Source: Pukyongia sp. (GTDB lineage Bacteria; Bacteroidota; Bacteroidia; Flavobacteriales; Flavobacteriaceae). From it: a stretch of 39,498 nucleotides of DNA. A program made the position numbers and the translations under genes. Shown here piece by piece: positions 38,308 to 39,498 of this stretch; within the stretch, counting starts at the first letter, position 1; the number at the start of each line of letters is the position of its first letter. Under the pieces are notes generated by a model, which saw only the letters and a program-made list of their open reading frames with translations, did not search any database and had not been told where the DNA came from. The DNA is taken from the NCBI GenBank assembly GCA_030148705.1, contig JASBSY010000004.1:1-39498 (forward strand), written 5' to 3'.

Positions 38308-39494
38308 AGCCTGAGGAATTTCCAAACCCCTCTACCGATCCGGGAGAGTTTGTTTACGATCAGCAGCTTGAGTTGTTGGACGTAGCCATTGCTAACCTGA
38401 ATTCAACGTCTGCCATCGAGCCAACTACCGATCTTTACTTCGGTGAGTTCGATGCGGCCAACTGGATCGCAGTAGCCAATACCTTAAAGCTTCGTGCCTA
38501 TACGAACCTTCGATTAACAGAGCCGGCCAGAGCAGCTGCAGGAATCAACGCAGTACTGAGCAGCGGACAGTATATCAACACCATCGATGAGGACTTCCAG
38601 TTTATGTACTCTTCTATTGATAATCCTGATTCAAGACACCCGTTCTTTATCAACGGATACGGTGCCGGTGGAGCAGCCAGCTATATGAGCAACCAGATGC
38701 TGGACTTCCTAAATGCAGGAGACGATCAGCCTCCTTTTATCGAAACAGGAGAGACCGATCCAAGAACACGTTACTATCTGTATCGTCAGGATCCGGCTGC
38801 ACCTTCAGGATCTAACCTTCCTTGTGCGGGTGATGCCAGATACGATTACTGTTATGTAGGTAACCTGTACTGGGGTCGCGACCATACCGATGATGCCGGT
38901 ATTCCTAACGATGTATTTAAGCGAACTACCTTTGGAGTATATCCCGGAGGTGGAGCCTTCGATAAGGACGACTTTATTCAGGCCAGAGCAAACGAGAACA
39001 CCTTGGGTGGTGCAGGAGTTCTTCCGATCTTCCTTTCCTCTCATACACACTTCTTACTTGCTGAGAACGCCCTTACAATCGGGACAAGTGGTAACCCGAG
39101 AACCTTACTGGCAGACGGTATCCGCCTAAGCCTTGACAAGGTAGACGATTTCGCATCTGGTGTAGACACCGGTGGATTCGGAATGTCGCAAGGAGACAAA
39201 GATGCTTATGTATCGCGAGTGATGCAGGAGTACGATGCAGCAAACTCAGAAGGTAAACTGGCAATCATCGCAAGAGAAGCCTTTATCGCATCCTGGGGGA
39301 ACGGGGTAGAAGTGTACAACACCTACAGAAGAACCGGATATCCTGATGTACAGGACCCAATTACTGCTGCAGGTCCATTCCCAAGAGGATTCAGATACCC
39401 GAACACAGAAACAGAAAACAACCCGAACATCCAACAACGTCAGTTAACTGATCAAGTATTCTGGGATAATAACCCGGGTGGATTTATAGACTAA
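37860..39494 (+). CDS. SusD/RagB-family outer-membrane lipoprotein, complete, without adjacent susC
   Basis: The 544-residue protein starts at ATG 37860, since the signal begins MKNIFKITFLASALVLFTAC with the lipidation Cys at residue 20. An upstream in-frame ATG at 37824 would spoil it. The SusD helical repeats follow (ILGVAQIFEAYAYML-type helix, IAVANTLKLRAYTNLRL). The end is NPGGFID, a normal SusD closure (TDQVFWDNNPGGFID). It binds nutrient above a SusC channel, yet no susC lies upstream; the neighbour is the divergent sigma gene. Its first 448 bases are an inverted near-copy of window bases 1-448. It is either an orphan that pairs with a distant SusC or a spare copy for exchange. Confidence 0.94.
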   Translation: MKNIFKITFLASALVLFTACETLELDLLVDPNEITGESADANFILNDIQVTFARNIFSGYNGPASSITRMQYLFGSYNGAVDETTLTGEWQQSYQMFGNVDLLDGINQADIDAGGEGIPKLLGVAQIFEAYAYMLLVDFVNDVPFTEANQPEEFPNPSTDPGEFVYDQQLELLDVAIANLNSTSAIEPTTDLYFGEFDAANWIAVANTLKLRAYTNLRLTEPARAAAGINAVLSSGQYINTIDEDFQFMYSSIDNPDSRHPFFINGYGAGGAASYMSNQMLDFLNAGDDQPPFIETGETDPRTRYYLYRQDPAAPSGSNLPCAGDARYDYCYVGNLYWGRDHTDDAGIPNDVFKRTTFGVYPGGGAFDKDDFIQARANENTLGGAGVLPIFLSSHTHFLLAENALTIGTSGNPRTLLADGIRLSLDKVDDFASGVDTGGFGMSQGDKDAYVSRVMQEYDAANSEGKLAIIAREAFIASWGNGVEVYNTYRRTGYPDVQDPITAAGPFPRGFRYPNTETENNPNIQQRQLTDQVFWDNNPGGFID

Positions 39495-39498
39495 TTTA

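Overview
The window comes from a member of the Bacteroidetes, almost certainly the family Flavobacteriaceae. The evidence is two SusC/SusD-type outer-membrane uptake loci, promoters of the TTG-N19-22-TAnnTTTG type instead of sigma-70 -35/-10 boxes, zinc-free forms of S4, S14 and L36, genes mostly without Shine-Dalgarno sequences, and proteins that read as flavobacterial throughout. Every gap between genes is under about 190 bases. I see no rRNA, tRNA, CRISPR array or insertion sequence.

Layout. (1) 1-5555, minus strand: the 5' part of a susD gene cut by the window edge, its partner susC, and an Omp85-type outer-membrane protein that starts with TTG. (2) 5742-22830, plus strand: one uninterrupted str-S10-spc-alpha supercluster of 32 genes, rpsL to rplQ, carrying EF-G, SecY, IF-1 and RNA polymerase alpha but no EF-Tu, map or adk. 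One clear promoter lies upstream (5657-5686). RNA-like structures sit before rplC (hairpin plus intrinsic terminator), rpsH and rplQ. (3) 22919-29685, plus strand: carA and eno overlapping, then citrate synthase, then two pentein-superfamily enzymes (a DDAH/amidinotransferase-like protein and the citrulline hydrolase CtlX) on either side of a small outer-membrane barrel. (4) 29700-33726: an SDR/DUF2867 protein (minus), a two-helix membrane protein (plus), an unknown 142-residue protein (minus) and argS (plus). (5) 33727-37757, minus strand: a complete cell-surface signalling set of ECF sigma factor, FecR-type anti-sigma and TonB receptor with an N-terminal STN domain. (6) 37860-39494, plus strand: a second, complete susD without an adjacent susC.

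How the parts work together. Region 2 is the core translation, secretion and transcription block. Regions 3 and 4 group arginine-related functions: carbamoyl-phosphate synthesis, guanidine or citrulline hydrolysis, and Arg-tRNA charging. Both ends of the window are outer-membrane nutrient-uptake loci.

The most striking structural feature is that the first 448 bases (susD, minus) and 37860-38307 (susD, plus) are inverted copies with 428 of 448 bases identical by my hand alignment. The whole translation cluster is therefore bracketed by an inverted repeat. Recombination across it would invert about 37 kb and exchange the susD that follows susC. The homology stops exactly at the two ATG codons. 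Other items worth checking are the putative r-protein leader structures and the arginine/citrulline enzyme cluster.
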